64,000 nt of DNA from positions 1,612,001 through 1,676,000 of the forward strand of contig NZ_LFBU01000001.1 of assembly GCF_001045555.1 (NCBI RefSeq). Direction: 5' to 3'. Under the pieces are notes generated by a model. The model had not been told where the DNA came from and ran no database searches. It worked only from the letters and a program-made list of their open reading frames with translations. Numbering within the stretch: the first letter of the stretch is position 1; the number at the start of each line of letters is the position of its first letter. Source of the DNA: Marinobacter subterrani (GTDB lineage: Bacteria; Pseudomonadota; Gammaproteobacteria; Pseudomonadales; Oleiphilaceae). The position numbers and the translations under genes were made by a program. This document shows, in pieces, positions 26,571-35,326 of the stretch.

Positions 26571-27341
26571 ATGCAGGTATCGATCAAGACTCCGGAAGAA
26601 ATCGAAAAGATGCGCGTCGCAGGCCGCCTGGCGGCCAATGTTCTCGAGATGATTGGTGAACACGTCAAGCCTGGCGTATCCACAGAAGAACTCGACCGGA
26701 TTTGCCATGACTACATTGTGAACGAGCAGAAAGCCATTCCGGCTCCGCTCAACTACAAGGGTTTTCCGAAATCCGTCTGCACCTCGGTTAATCACGTTAT
26801 CTGCCACGGCATTCCCTCCGAGAAGAAAATCCTCAAGGACGGAGACATCCTGAACATTGATGTCACCGTAATAAAGGATGGCTACCACGGCGATACCAGC
26901 AAGATGTGGATTGTCGGCAAGCCGAAACCGGGCACAGAACGCCTGATCCAGATTACCCAGGAATGCCTATATAAAGGCATTGAACTGGTGAAGCCGGGCA
27001 CCCGCCTGGGAGACATCGGTCACGTTATCCAGCAACATGCCGAGAAGCACCGCTATTCGGTGGTTCGGGACTACTGCGGTCACGGCATTGGCGCGGTGTT
27101 CCATGAGGAGCCACAGGTGATGCATTACGGCAAACCAGGTACCGGCATGGAACTGCAGGAAGGCATGACCTTCACCATTGAGCCGATGATCAACCAAGGC
27201 AAATACCAGACCAAGCTGCTGCCAGACGGCTGGACCGTGGTCACCAAGGATCACAAGCTGTCAGCCCAGTGGGAACACACTATCCTTGTGACCGCCGACG
27301 GCCACGAGATCCTGACCAAACGAACGGAAGAGTCCTTCTAA
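26571..27341 (+). CDS. map: Methionine aminopeptidase, type I
   Basis: This 256-residue metalloenzyme removes the initiator Met from nascent proteins. The pita-bread fold is shown by the metal ligands in NIDVTVIKDGYHGDTSK (two Asp), YCGHGIGAVFHE (His), FTIEPMI (Glu) and SAQWEHTI (Glu). GGGAAGCTCA precedes the ATG. It diverges from rpsB and its stop touches the glnD start. Confidence 0.96.
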   Translation: MQVSIKTPEEIEKMRVAGRLAANVLEMIGEHVKPGVSTEELDRICHDYIVNEQKAIPAPLNYKGFPKSVCTSVNHVICHGIPSEKKILKDGDILNIDVTVIKDGYHGDTSKMWIVGKPKPGTERLIQITQECLYKGIELVKPGTRLGDIGHVIQQHAEKHRYSVVRDYCGHGIGAVFHEEPQVMHYGKPGTGMELQEGMTFTIEPMINQGKYQTKLLPDGWTVVTKDHKLSAQWEHTILVTADGHEILTKRTEESF

Positions 27342-29987
27342 GTGGACCTGAGCGAGCTGGAATCCCGTATCAGCAATGATCCCTCTCCGGTAAAGGCAGC
27401 CCGGGAGCTGTTAAAGGAAAGGTATGATGCCGATGCCGAGGCCTTCCGGCAGGGTGCCGATGTTCGCGCCCTGGTCTGTTCCAGGGCAGACACAGTCGAC
27501 ACCGTTCTCCGGCTGATCTGGAACCGCTATCCCTTCGCCAGCTCGCCGGACATCGCCCTGATTGCCGTAGGCGGCTACGGCCGGGGCGAGCTCCACCCCC
27601 ACTCCGATATTGACCTGTTGATCCTGACACGGAGCGGTATCGACGAGAGCTGGCACGAAGCGCTCGGCGCTTTTATTACGCTGCTCTGGGACCTGAGGCT
27701 CGATATCGGCCACAGCGTTCGCAGTATCGAGGAGAGCAAGGCTGCGGCCCGGGAAGACATCACCATCCTGACCAACCTGCTCGAGACCCGGACCATTGCC
27801 GGGCCGGACGATCTGCGCGGGGAACTCAGCGAGCAGGTGTATTCCGATGAGGTCAGCAGCGACCGCGACTATTTCATTGCCAAGCGGGAAGAACAGCAGC
27901 AGCGACACCAGAAATACGGCGATACCGAGTACAACCTCGAGCCCAACGTGAAAGGCTCACCGGGCGCCCTGCGTGACATCCAGACCATCGGCTGGATTAC
28001 CAAGCGGCACTTTGGCCTGCAGAACATCGCCGATCTGACCCGCTTCAGCATTCTGACCGAGGAAGAGCACCAGATCCTGTTTCAGGGCGAGACCTTCCTG
28101 TGGCAACTGCGTTACGGCCTTCAGTTGCTGGCCGACCGGAACGAGAACCGGCTGCTGTTTGACCACCAGCGGGCCCTGGCAGAAATGCTTGGCTATAGAG
28201 ACCAGGGCAAACGTCTCGGTGTCGAGCTGATGATGCAGTCCTACTACCGAACCGTTCTCGCCCTCGCCGAGCTGGCCGATGTGATCCTGCAGTACTACGA
28301 CGAGGCGATCCTTGGCAGCGCCTCCGAAGATGCGATCCAGCCGATCAACAAACGCTTCCAGATTCGCAACTATTATATAGAAGCCGTCAATAACCAGGTC
28401 TTTGCCTACGCGCCCTACGCCATCATGGAAATCTTTGTGCTGATGGCGCAACACCCGGAGATCAAGGGTATTCGGGCCACCACGATTCGCTCCCTGCGGG
28501 CCCACCGGCACCTGATTGATGACGCCTTCCGCTCCGACCTGGCGGTTACCACCTTGTTCATGGAGCTGTTGAGAACGCCCCATGCGCTGGACCAGACCCT
28601 GTCCGCCATGAAAAAGTACAACGTACTCGGCCGCTACCTGCCGGAATTCGGCCAGATCATCGGCCAGATGCAGCACGACCTGTTTCACATTTACACCGTC
28701 GATGCCCACACCATGCGGGTGATCCGCAACATGGTCCGGCTCACCGGCACCGAGGCCCAGACCGAATACCCGCTCGCCTCCCGCCTGATACACCGGCTGC
28801 CAAAGCTGGAAGCGCTTTACATTGCCGGCATCTACCACGATGTTGCCAAAGGCCGTGGCGGCGATCACTCGGAACTCGGGGCGATCGATGCAGAAGGCTT
28901 CTGCAAACGCCACCACCTCAGCGAGCGGGATACCCAACTGATTGCCTGGCTGGTGGAAAACCATCTGCTGATGTCCATGACGGCCCAGCGCAAGGACATC
29001 TCGGATCCGGACATCATCCACGCCTTTGCCAGGGCCGTGCCGAGCCAGGCGCACCTGGATTACCTGTATGTGCTGACCGTCTGCGACATCAGCGCGACCA
29101 ATCCGAAACTCTGGAATACCTGGCGTGCGTCGCTCCTGCGCCAGTTGTACATCGAAGCGAAGCGGGCATTGCGACGGGGTACCGAAACCCCCATCGACCG
29201 GCAGGAGTGGGTGCGTGCCACCCAGGCCGAAGCCCGGGAAATCCTGCACGCCCAGAACATGACCGATGAGCAGATTGATGCCATCTGGGACACCGTGGAC
29301 GAGGACTACTTCCTTCAGGACTCCACGGTGGATATTGCCTGGCAGACCGCTGCCATTATCCGCCATGGCGATAATTCAGACCCGCTGGTGCTGATTCGCG
29401 ACACCCGGGGCGGCCCCACCGACGGCTACTCCCAGATCATCATTTACATGAAGGATCGGGTGGCCCTGTTTGCGGCAACCACGGCGGTGCTGGAACAACT
29501 CAACCTGAACATCGTCGATGCCCGGATCAGTTCCAGCGAGGGCCCCTACTCCATCAGTTCCTACGTGGTGCTGGATGAAAAGGGCCAGCCACTGGGTACC
29601 GACCCCGCCCGCAAGGAGCGCACCCGCATGCGCCTGATCGAGGAACTGGATGATCCCGATGACTACCCGGACATCATTCACCGGCGCACCCCAAGACAAC
29701 TGAAACACTTCGCCTTTCCCACCGAGGTGACCTTTTCCAACGACACCATCAACCAGCGGACCGTGATGGAAGTGGTCACTCCGGACCGCCCCGGTCTGCT
29801 GGCCCGGGTTGGCCAGGTTTTGCTGGAGCACCGGGTTCGCCTGAGCAATGCCAAGATTGCCACTCTGGGCGAGCGGGTTGAGGACGTTTTCTTCGTGACC
29901 GACGAGCACGGTGAACCTATACGGGATCCGGCTGTGTGCCAGTCCCTGCAGCAGGACCTTTGTAAAATGCTGGACGACATTCAATGA
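27342..29987 (+). CDS. glnD: Bifunctional uridylyltransferase/uridylyl-removing enzyme
   Basis: This 881-residue nitrogen sensor adds UMP to, or removes it from, PII in response to glutamine. Domains in order are a nucleotidyltransferase with GGYGRGELHPHSDIDLLIL (77-95), a central HD phosphohydrolase domain (IAGIYHDVAKGRGGDHSELG) and two C-terminal ACT domains (DRVALFAATTAVLEQLNLNIVDARI and DRPGLLARVGQVL). It starts with GTG immediately after the map stop. Length is typical (about 880-900). Confidence 0.96.
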   Translation: MDLSELESRISNDPSPVKAARELLKERYDADAEAFRQGADVRALVCSRADTVDTVLRLIWNRYPFASSPDIALIAVGGYGRGELHPHSDIDLLILTRSGIDESWHEALGAFITLLWDLRLDIGHSVRSIEESKAAAREDITILTNLLETRTIAGPDDLRGELSEQVYSDEVSSDRDYFIAKREEQQQRHQKYGDTEYNLEPNVKGSPGALRDIQTIGWITKRHFGLQNIADLTRFSILTEEEHQILFQGETFLWQLRYGLQLLADRNENRLLFDHQRALAEMLGYRDQGKRLGVELMMQSYYRTVLALAELADVILQYYDEAILGSASEDAIQPINKRFQIRNYYIEAVNNQVFAYAPYAIMEIFVLMAQHPEIKGIRATTIRSLRAHRHLIDDAFRSDLAVTTLFMELLRTPHALDQTLSAMKKYNVLGRYLPEFGQIIGQMQHDLFHIYTVDAHTMRVIRNMVRLTGTEAQTEYPLASRLIHRLPKLEALYIAGIYHDVAKGRGGDHSELGAIDAEGFCKRHHLSERDTQLIAWLVENHLLMSMTAQRKDISDPDIIHAFARAVPSQAHLDYLYVLTVCDISATNPKLWNTWRASLLRQLYIEAKRALRRGTETPIDRQEWVRATQAEAREILHAQNMTDEQIDAIWDTVDEDYFLQDSTVDIAWQTAAIIRHGDNSDPLVLIRDTRGGPTDGYSQIIIYMKDRVALFAATTAVLEQLNLNIVDARISSSEGPYSISSYVVLDEKGQPLGTDPARKERTRMRLIEELDDPDDYPDIIHRRTPRQLKHFAFPTEVTFSNDTINQRTVMEVVTPDRPGLLARVGQVLLEHRVRLSNAKIATLGERVEDVFFVTDEHGEPIRDPAVCQSLQQDLCKMLDDIQ

Positions 29988-31198
29988 ATCCGAACCTGAA
30001 CAGACTCCACCCCTACCCGTTCGAAAAACTGGCAAAACTCAAAGCGGGCATCACCGTGCCGGACCATCTCCGGCCGATTTCACTGGGCATCGGCGAGCCG
30101 AAACACCCGTCTCCGGACTTCGTCAAGCACGTGATTGCGGATAACCTCGACAAACTCGCCAATTACCCCACCACCCGGGGAATCGACGAACTCCGGGAAG
30201 CGATCAGCCAGTGGGCGACCCGACGCTTTGACCTGAAACCGGGAAGCCTCAGCCCCGCCCGACATATTGTGCCGGTAAACGGCACTCGCGAGGCTATCTT
30301 CTCCCTGGTGCAGGCGGTGGTTGATGCCAGCAAGCCCGCAACCGTAGTAAGCCCTAACCCGTTCTACCAGATTTACGAGGGAGCGGCGTTTCTATCGGGA
30401 GCAACCCCGGTTTACCTGGCCTGCGACGGCTCCAATGGCTTTATTCCGGATTTTGACTCGGTGCCCGAAGCCACCTGGCGCGATTGTCAGGTGCTGTTCC
30501 TGTGCTCGCCGGGCAACCCCAGCGGTGCCGTGATTCCCAGAGCTGTCCTGGCGAAGGTGATCGCCCTTGCCGACAAGTATGACTTTATCGTGGCTTCCGA
30601 TGAGTGTTATTCCGAACTCTATCCCGACGAAGGCAACCCGCCCGAAGGCCTGCTGCAGACCTGCGCCGCCATTGGCCGCGATGATTACGCCCGCTGCGTG
30701 GTATTTCACAGCCTGTCCAAACGCAGCAACCTGCCGGGCCTGCGCTCCGGGTTCGTGGCCGGTGATGCACGCATCCTCGACGGCTACCTGAAATACCGCA
30801 CCTACCACGGTTGCGCCATGCCCATCCACAACCAGTTGGCCAGCATCGCCGCCTGGAGCGATGAAGACCATGTACGGGAAAACCGGGCCGCCTATCGCGC
30901 CAAGTTCGAGGCGGTGGTGCCCATCCTGCGGGAGGTAATGGACGTGGACTACCCGGACGCGGGGTTTTACCTGTGGCCCGTCACGCCAATGGATGATGAA
31001 ACCTTTGCCCGGGAACTGTCCGCCCGGCAGAACGTGCACGTGTTGCCAGGCCGATACCTGTCCCGGACCGTGAACGGTCATAACCCCGGCGTAAACCGGG
31101 TAAGGATGGCTCTGGTAGCGCCCCTGGAAGAGTGCGTTGAAGCAGCACGGCGAATTGTTGAATTTGTTAAAGATGGGGTTAAAGATGCGGTCAGATGA
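29984..31198 (+). CDS. dapC: Succinyldiaminopimelate transaminase
   Basis: This 404-residue PLP enzyme of the class I aminotransferase fold has the Schiff-base Lys246 (HSLSKRSNLPGLRSGF), Asp206 (ASDECY) and Asn178 (CSPGNPSG). It acts in lysine/diaminopimelate synthesis, converting N-succinyl-2-amino-6-ketopimelate. The presence of dapD and dapE just downstream supports this role over other aminotransferases. The ATG overlaps the glnD stop by four bases. Its last codons run into a repeat hairpin (31189-31213). Confidence 0.92.
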   Translation: MNPNLNRLHPYPFEKLAKLKAGITVPDHLRPISLGIGEPKHPSPDFVKHVIADNLDKLANYPTTRGIDELREAISQWATRRFDLKPGSLSPARHIVPVNGTREAIFSLVQAVVDASKPATVVSPNPFYQIYEGAAFLSGATPVYLACDGSNGFIPDFDSVPEATWRDCQVLFLCSPGNPSGAVIPRAVLAKVIALADKYDFIVASDECYSELYPDEGNPPEGLLQTCAAIGRDDYARCVVFHSLSKRSNLPGLRSGFVAGDARILDGYLKYRTYHGCAMPIHNQLASIAAWSDEDHVRENRAAYRAKFEAVVPILREVMDVDYPDAGFYLWPVTPMDDETFARELSARQNVHVLPGRYLSRTVNGHNPGVNRVRMALVAPLEECVEAARRIVEFVKDGVKDAVR

Positions 31199-31213
31199 AC
31201 TTTTCGTCTGACC
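31189..31213. repeat. GGTCAGA hairpin, copy 1
   Basis: Arms GGTCAGA and TCTGACC enclose TGAACTTTTCG. The left arm forms the end of dapC including its TGA stop. It is the most degenerate of three related hairpins in this region. Confidence 0.7.
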
Positions 31214-31231
31214 CCATGTTCAAGGTGGAAA

Positions 31232-31576
31232 ATGAAACTCTACGGCATAAAGAACTGCGATACCGTCAAGAAAGCCCGCAAATGGCTGGATGAGAACGGC
31301 GTCGACTACGAATTCCACGACTTCAAAAAGGATGGGCTGGACGACGCGTTGCTGTCCCGCTGGGAGCAGGCAATTGGCTGGGAAACCCTTCTCAATCGCC
31401 GCGGCACTACCTGGCGGAAACTTCCCGAAAAGGTTCGTGATACCATAAGCGCCCAGAGTGCCCACGAGGTCATGCTGGAGAATCCATCCATCATCAAGCG
31501 GCCAGTCGTCGAACGGGACGGCAAGGTGTCCGTGGGCTTTAACGCAGAGGAATGGGCAGACACAGTGGGTGGATAA
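31232..31576 (+). CDS. ArsC/Spx family protein
   Basis: This 114-residue thioredoxin-fold protein belongs to the ArsC-like Spx/MgsR group (YffB type). The N-terminus MKLYGIKNCDTVKKARKWLD has a single Cys9 in the active position, and IIKRPVVERDGKVSVGF is the conserved C-terminal block. YffB-like proteins often lie with dapC-dapD-dapE in Pseudomonas relatives and have no proven arsenate role; a glutathione-linked reduction has been proposed. AAGGTGGAAA precedes the ATG. Confidence 0.88.
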   Translation: MKLYGIKNCDTVKKARKWLDENGVDYEFHDFKKDGLDDALLSRWEQAIGWETLLNRRGTTWRKLPEKVRDTISAQSAHEVMLENPSIIKRPVVERDGKVSVGFNAEEWADTVGG

Positions 31577-31619
31577 ACCCGCTCATCTGGTCCCGTGCCT
31601 CTATAAACAGATTAACTCC

Positions 31620-31648
31620 GGGGTCAGGTGAAAAGTTCATCTGACCCC
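31620..31648. repeat. GGGGTCAG hairpin, copy 2
   Basis: Arms GGGGTCAG and CTGACCCC, extended inward by GTGAA/TTCAT (one G-T pair) around a short AAG loop. It sits between the ArsC-like gene and dapD. A partial second right arm (TTTTCAGACCCATTTTCAG) follows. Confidence 0.8.
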
Positions 31649-31686
31649 ATTTTCAGACCCATTTTCAGAACAGGAGCAACCACCTG

Positions 31687-32715
31687 ATGAGTTTTGCATT
31701 CGGTATCGGAATCGGCACCCAGAACAACCAGGGCGAATGGCTGGAAGTCTTTTACCAGCAGCCGGTCATGACACCTGGCAGCGCGCTCATGGAAGTCATC
31801 AGCAATGCCATGGACTTCCAGGGTGGTAACCAGGCGATCAGCGCCACGGCCGAACAGCTTAGTCAACTGGCCAACGCGCTGCGCCAGGTAGGCGAAACCG
31901 ATCAGGCGGCCCTTGCGGAAAAGGCTGCGAACAGCAAGCGCCCGGTCGCGGTGACCGTTCTGGAAACCGACGACGCGGCGTCCAGCACACCCGAGGTTTA
32001 CCTGAAACTGCACCTGATCTCCCATCGGCTGGCAAAACCACACGGTGTCAAGCTGGACGGTATTTTCGGCCTGCTGCCGAACCTGGCCTGGACCAACGAA
32101 GGCGCTATTGATCTGAACGAGCTGCCAGCGCGGCAGCTCCAGGCCCGCCTGGAAGGTCGCACCCTGGAAGTGAAATCGGTAGACAAGTTCCCGCAAATGA
32201 CCGACTACGTGGTTCCCAAGGGTGTGCGCATTGCCGACACCGCGCGGGTTCGCCTGGGCGCCTATGTGGGCGAAGGTACCACCGTCATGCACGAAGGTTT
32301 CATCAACTTCAACGCCGGCACCGAGGGCACCAGCATGATCGAGGGCCGGATCTCTGCCGGAGTCATGGTTGGCAAGGGCTCCGATCTGGGCGGCGGCTGT
32401 TCCACCATGGGCACGCTATCGGGTGGCGGCAACATTATCATTGCCGTTGGCGAGAATTGCCTGATCGGCGCCAACGCCGGCATCGGCATTCCGCTGGGCG
32501 ACCGATGCAAGGTTGAAGCCGGGCTTTACATCACCGCAGGCACCAAGGTTGCCCTGCTGGACGACAACAACAAGCTCGTTGAAGTGATCAAGGCCCGGGA
32601 TCTGGCGAACCAGCCAGACCTTCTGTTCCGCCGCAACAGCCAGACCGGCGCGGTTGAATGCAAAACCAACAAGACCGCGATCGAGCTGAATGAAGAGCTG
32701 CATGCAAACAACTGA
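31687..32715 (+). CDS. dapD: Tetrahydrodipicolinate N-succinyltransferase
   Basis: This 342-residue enzyme adds succinyl from succinyl-CoA to tetrahydrodipicolinate in lysine synthesis. It is the long form (about 344 in Pseudomonas) with an extra N-terminal domain. The C-terminal hexapeptide beta-helix is seen in [36 protein letters not shown] and [25 protein letters not shown] lies ten bases before the ATG. It overlaps dapE by 14 bases. Confidence 0.95.
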   Translation: MSFAFGIGIGTQNNQGEWLEVFYQQPVMTPGSALMEVISNAMDFQGGNQAISATAEQLSQLANALRQVGETDQAALAEKAANSKRPVAVTVLETDDAASSTPEVYLKLHLISHRLAKPHGVKLDGIFGLLPNLAWTNEGAIDLNELPARQLQARLEGRTLEVKSVDKFPQMTDYVVPKGVRIADTARVRLGAYVGEGTTVMHEGFINFNAGTEGTSMIEGRISAGVMVGKGSDLGGGCSTMGTLSGGGNIIIAVGENCLIGANAGIGIPLGDRCKVEAGLYITAGTKVALLDDNNKLVEVIKARDLANQPDLLFRRNSQTGAVECKTNKTAIELNEELHANN

Positions 32716-33838
32716 TTCCCCGACACTCGATCTTGCTGTTGATCTGATCAGCCGGCGCTCGGTCACTCCGGACGATGCCGGCTGCCAGGAACTGATGATG
32801 TCGCGCCTCGCGCCCCTTGGTTTTGCCGGCGAAAACCTGCGTTTTGGCGATACCGATAACCTCTGGGCCCGCAAGGGCTCGGAAGGCCCGGTACTGGCCT
32901 TTGCCGGGCATACCGACGTGGTGCCAACAGGCCCGGAGAAGAACTGGACCCACCCCCCCTTCGACCCGGTAATCAGGGGCGGTTATCTCCACGGCCGCGG
33001 TGCCGCAGATATGAAAGGCAGCCTGGCGGCGTTCATCACGGCGTGCGAGCGATTCGTTGGCCAATACCCCGACCACCGCGGCTCCATTGCCCTGCTGATC
33101 ACGAGCGACGAAGAGGGTCCGGCCCAGCATGGCACTGTGAAAGTTGTTGAAACCCTCGAAGCCAGGAACGAAAAGATTGACTGGTGCCTGATCGGCGAGC
33201 CGTCCAGCACCCATGAAGTGGGTGACGTGATCAAGAACGGGCGCCGTGGCTCACTGCACGGTTACCTGACGGTACACGGCGTGCAAGGCCATGTTGCCTA
33301 TCCGCACCTGGCCGAGAACCCGGTGCATTCGGTGGCTCCTGCACTGGATGCCCTGGCCAGCGAGTTCTGGGACAACGGCAACGATTTCTTCCCACCAACC
33401 ACCTTCCAGATCACCAAACTGGAAGCCGGAACCGGCAGCAACATCATTCCCGGTGAATGCGTGGTGCACTTCAACTTCCGTTACTGCACCGAGAATACGG
33501 CAGAGAGCCTGGAAGAGCGGGTGGTCGCGATTCTGGATCGTCATCACCTCAGGTACGATCTGCAGTGGCATCTGAGCGGTCGCCCCTTCCTGACTGACAA
33601 GGGCGCGCTGGTATCCGCCAGCCAGAATGCCATTCGCACAGTCACCGGCCGGGACACCGAGCTTTCAACCTCCGGCGGCACATCTGATGGCCGCTTCATC
33701 GCACCAACCGGCGCCCAGGTGGTGGAACTTGGCCCTATCAACGCCACCATCCACAAAGTGGATGAGTGTGTAAAAGCCAGGGACCTCGACACGCTGTCCG
33801 AGATCTACGAACAGATTCTGATCGAACTGCTGGCGTAA
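32702..33838 (+). CDS. dapE: Succinyl-diaminopimelate desuccinylase
   Basis: This 378-residue di-zinc M20 peptidase-family enzyme releases succinate to give LL-diaminopimelate. Metal-site motifs are [26 protein letters not shown] and [11 protein letters not shown]; a lid domain and [11 protein letters not shown] complete it. The ATG at 32702 ([20 protein letters not shown]) overlaps the dapD end. A start four codons earlier is less likely. Confidence 0.95.
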   Translation: MQTTDSPTLDLAVDLISRRSVTPDDAGCQELMMSRLAPLGFAGENLRFGDTDNLWARKGSEGPVLAFAGHTDVVPTGPEKNWTHPPFDPVIRGGYLHGRGAADMKGSLAAFITACERFVGQYPDHRGSIALLITSDEEGPAQHGTVKVVETLEARNEKIDWCLIGEPSSTHEVGDVIKNGRRGSLHGYLTVHGVQGHVAYPHLAENPVHSVAPALDALASEFWDNGNDFFPPTTFQITKLEAGTGSNIIPGECVVHFNFRYCTENTAESLEERVVAILDRHHLRYDLQWHLSGRPFLTDKGALVSASQNAIRTVTGRDTELSTSGGTSDGRFIAPTGAQVVELGPINATIHKVDECVKARDLDTLSEIYEQILIELLA

Positions 33839-33859
33839 TGCGCGAACTTGGGGTGAGAT

Positions 33860-33900
33860 GAAAACGGGGTCAGTTGAAAAGTTCATCTGACCCCGTTTTC
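33860..33900. repeat. GGGGTCAG hairpin, copy 3
   Basis: The best copy: arms GAAAACGGGGTCAG and CTGACCCCGTTTTC pair perfectly over 14 bases. They extend by TGAA/TTCA after one mismatch around an AAG loop. A further CATCTGACCCCACTTTCAG follows. It lies between convergent dapE and slyX and could serve as a terminator in both directions. Confidence 0.85.
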
Positions 33901-33914
33901 ATCTGACCCCACTT

Positions 33915-34133
33915 TCAGTAGTGCGGTGGAGGTGTTTCGTCCTGCTCGGATTTGATATGCGACGGCGATACATCTTTCAACTGCTTATGAAGCAAGCGCT
34001 TGGCCTCCCACAATTCCCGGATATCCATTTCCTGTTTCGCCACATGCTCGCTCAGGGTGTTGATAACATCGTCCTGAAAGGCCAGCCGTGTTTCGAGCTC
34101 GTCCAGTCGGGTTTCCAGATCATTCTGGCTCAT
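33915..34133 (-). CDS. slyX: SlyX family protein
   Basis: This 72-residue coiled-coil protein has the SlyX pattern [29 protein letters not shown] followed by the PPPHY ending typical of the family. Its function is not established. It is convergent with dapE. Confidence 0.92.
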   Translation of the reverse strand: MSQNDLETRLDELETRLAFQDDVINTLSEHVAKQEMDIRELWEAKRLLHKQLKDVSPSHIKSEQDETPPPHY

Positions 34134-34356
34134 TGGGTATTGGTTCTCCCCTGGGTGGGTCTCTGAAGAGTGTGATCAACGGCAGTGGTTACCCCGTTGC
34201 TTGGTCAGCGCTCGGGATAATCTGGTATCATGCCGGCTTTGCCCGCCAGCGCTTCCATTTTCCGGGGAACTGGCGGTTTCCACCGGCCGGATGCCCGATT
34301 TTACCCGATATCCGGTTTTTATCGTTAGCGTTACAAGAATGGAGAATTTTCACTCA

Positions 34357-34890
34357 ATGCGTAATCCATCCAAAGCGATCCTTGTTGCTCTCCTGATCGC
34401 CATTCCAGCACCTTTGGTACTTGCCCTGTTGCTGTCATTCACTCCAGAGCCACTTCGCCTTCTAGCTGTTGGCGAATTTGTAGAAGCGCTGGGAAGCACC
34501 GGCGGCATCACCGCTTACATTATTACCCTCGTTCTCTTCGGCATTGCGGGCTTTCTGGCCATTGCATTCTCAGCCAAACAGGCGGCCAGCCCACGCAGCG
34601 CTGCCCGGCCTCAGAATCAGGCCTCCGGCCAGAGCTATGACGATGACGAAGACGACGGCTACGATGAGAACAGTCCTGAGGGTGACGAAGAAGGCACCGT
34701 CAAGTGGTTCAACGTCAAGAAAGGCTTTGGCTTTATTGTTCGTGACAGTGGCGATGAGGTGTTCGTGCACTTCCGCGCCATTCGTGGCCGTGGCCGCCGC
34801 GTTCTCCGCCAGGGCCAACTGGTTCGCTTCAGTGTTGTCGAGGCGGACAAGGGGCTGCAGGCCGATAACGTGTCCATTCTGAGCGACTGA
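34357..34890 (+). CDS. Membrane-anchored cold-shock-domain protein
   Basis: The start is placed at the ATG at 34357 ([18 protein letters not shown]), with GGAGA eleven bases before; an ATG six codons earlier is possible. The 177-residue product has two hydrophobic helices (about 7-30 and 46-68), an acidic linker ([19 protein letters not shown]) and a C-terminal cold-shock domain. That domain carries RNP1 (KGFGFIV) and RNP2 (VFVHF). The fold binds single-stranded RNA or DNA; here it would be tethered to the inner membrane with the domain in the cytoplasm. Cold-shock proteins with membrane helices are usually arranged the other way round (domain first, DUF1294 after). Confidence 0.85.
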   Translation: MRNPSKAILVALLIAIPAPLVLALLLSFTPEPLRLLAVGEFVEALGSTGGITAYIITLVLFGIAGFLAIAFSAKQAASPRSAARPQNQASGQSYDDDEDDGYDENSPEGDEEGTVKWFNVKKGFGFIVRDSGDEVFVHFRAIRGRGRRVLRQGQLVRFSVVEADKGLQADNVSILSD

Positions 34891-34909
34891 ATCACCGCCC
34901 ACTGAAAAC

Positions 34910-34937
34910 AAAGAGGCAGCCCGCGGGCTGCCTCTTT
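34910..34937. terminator. Bidirectional terminator
   Basis: A perfect 28-base palindrome with arms AAAGAGGCAGCCCG and CGGGCTGCCTCTTT lies between the convergent genes ending at 34890 and 34937. The ends give short A/T runs on both strands. Confidence 0.8.
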
Positions 34938-35326
34938 CAGTTCCAGACCACCTGATGTTCGCCCCGGTGATCCAGTCGCCACCACTTCTCCTCTTCCACC
35001 GGCTCGCCTTCTTTCCAGTCTCCAGGGCTGCAGCGAATCTCGGTATCCATGGTACGCCAGGCGCTGCGGGCGCAATCAAGATCACTGTTCCAGGGCAGGC
35101 GGTCGCCCTCGATGACCAATGACGTAAAGCGTTTGCCGAAAGCGCCCGGATACAGGGCAATCCGTAACCGCTCACCTTCATAGCGGGCGACGCCCTTGAC
35201 GACGCCGTTTACCTCGCTATCGTCCAGTTTCAGCTCGTCCACGTGGCTCTCAAGCCATCCTGACACCGCGCCTGAGGCCAGATCACGAATATAAATTTCC
35301 AGGTCCTGCACCCGCCGTTTCTCCAT
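34937..35326 (-). CDS. Hypothetical protein coupled to AAA ATPase gene
   Basis: The start is the ATG of MEKRRVQDLEIYIRDLASGA at 35326, preceded by GAGCAGCAGG; upstream in-frame codons belong to a shadow of the ATPase. The 129-residue soluble protein is rich in Trp and acidic residues (WNSDLDCARSAWR, EEEKWWRLDH). It overlaps the ATPase gene by 44 bases, suggesting translational coupling and a joint function. No family is recognised. Confidence 0.7.
   Translation of the reverse strand: MEKRRVQDLEIYIRDLASGAVSGWLESHVDELKLDDSEVNGVVKGVARYEGERLRIALYPGAFGKRFTSLVIEGDRLPWNSDLDCARSAWRTMDTEIRCSPGDWKEGEPVEEEKWWRLDHRGEHQVVWN

Noticed and set aside
27957..29366. A 469-codon frame on the - strand
   Set aside because: It lies wholly inside glnD, whose domains and motifs are unambiguous; it is a shadow of high-GC codon bias.
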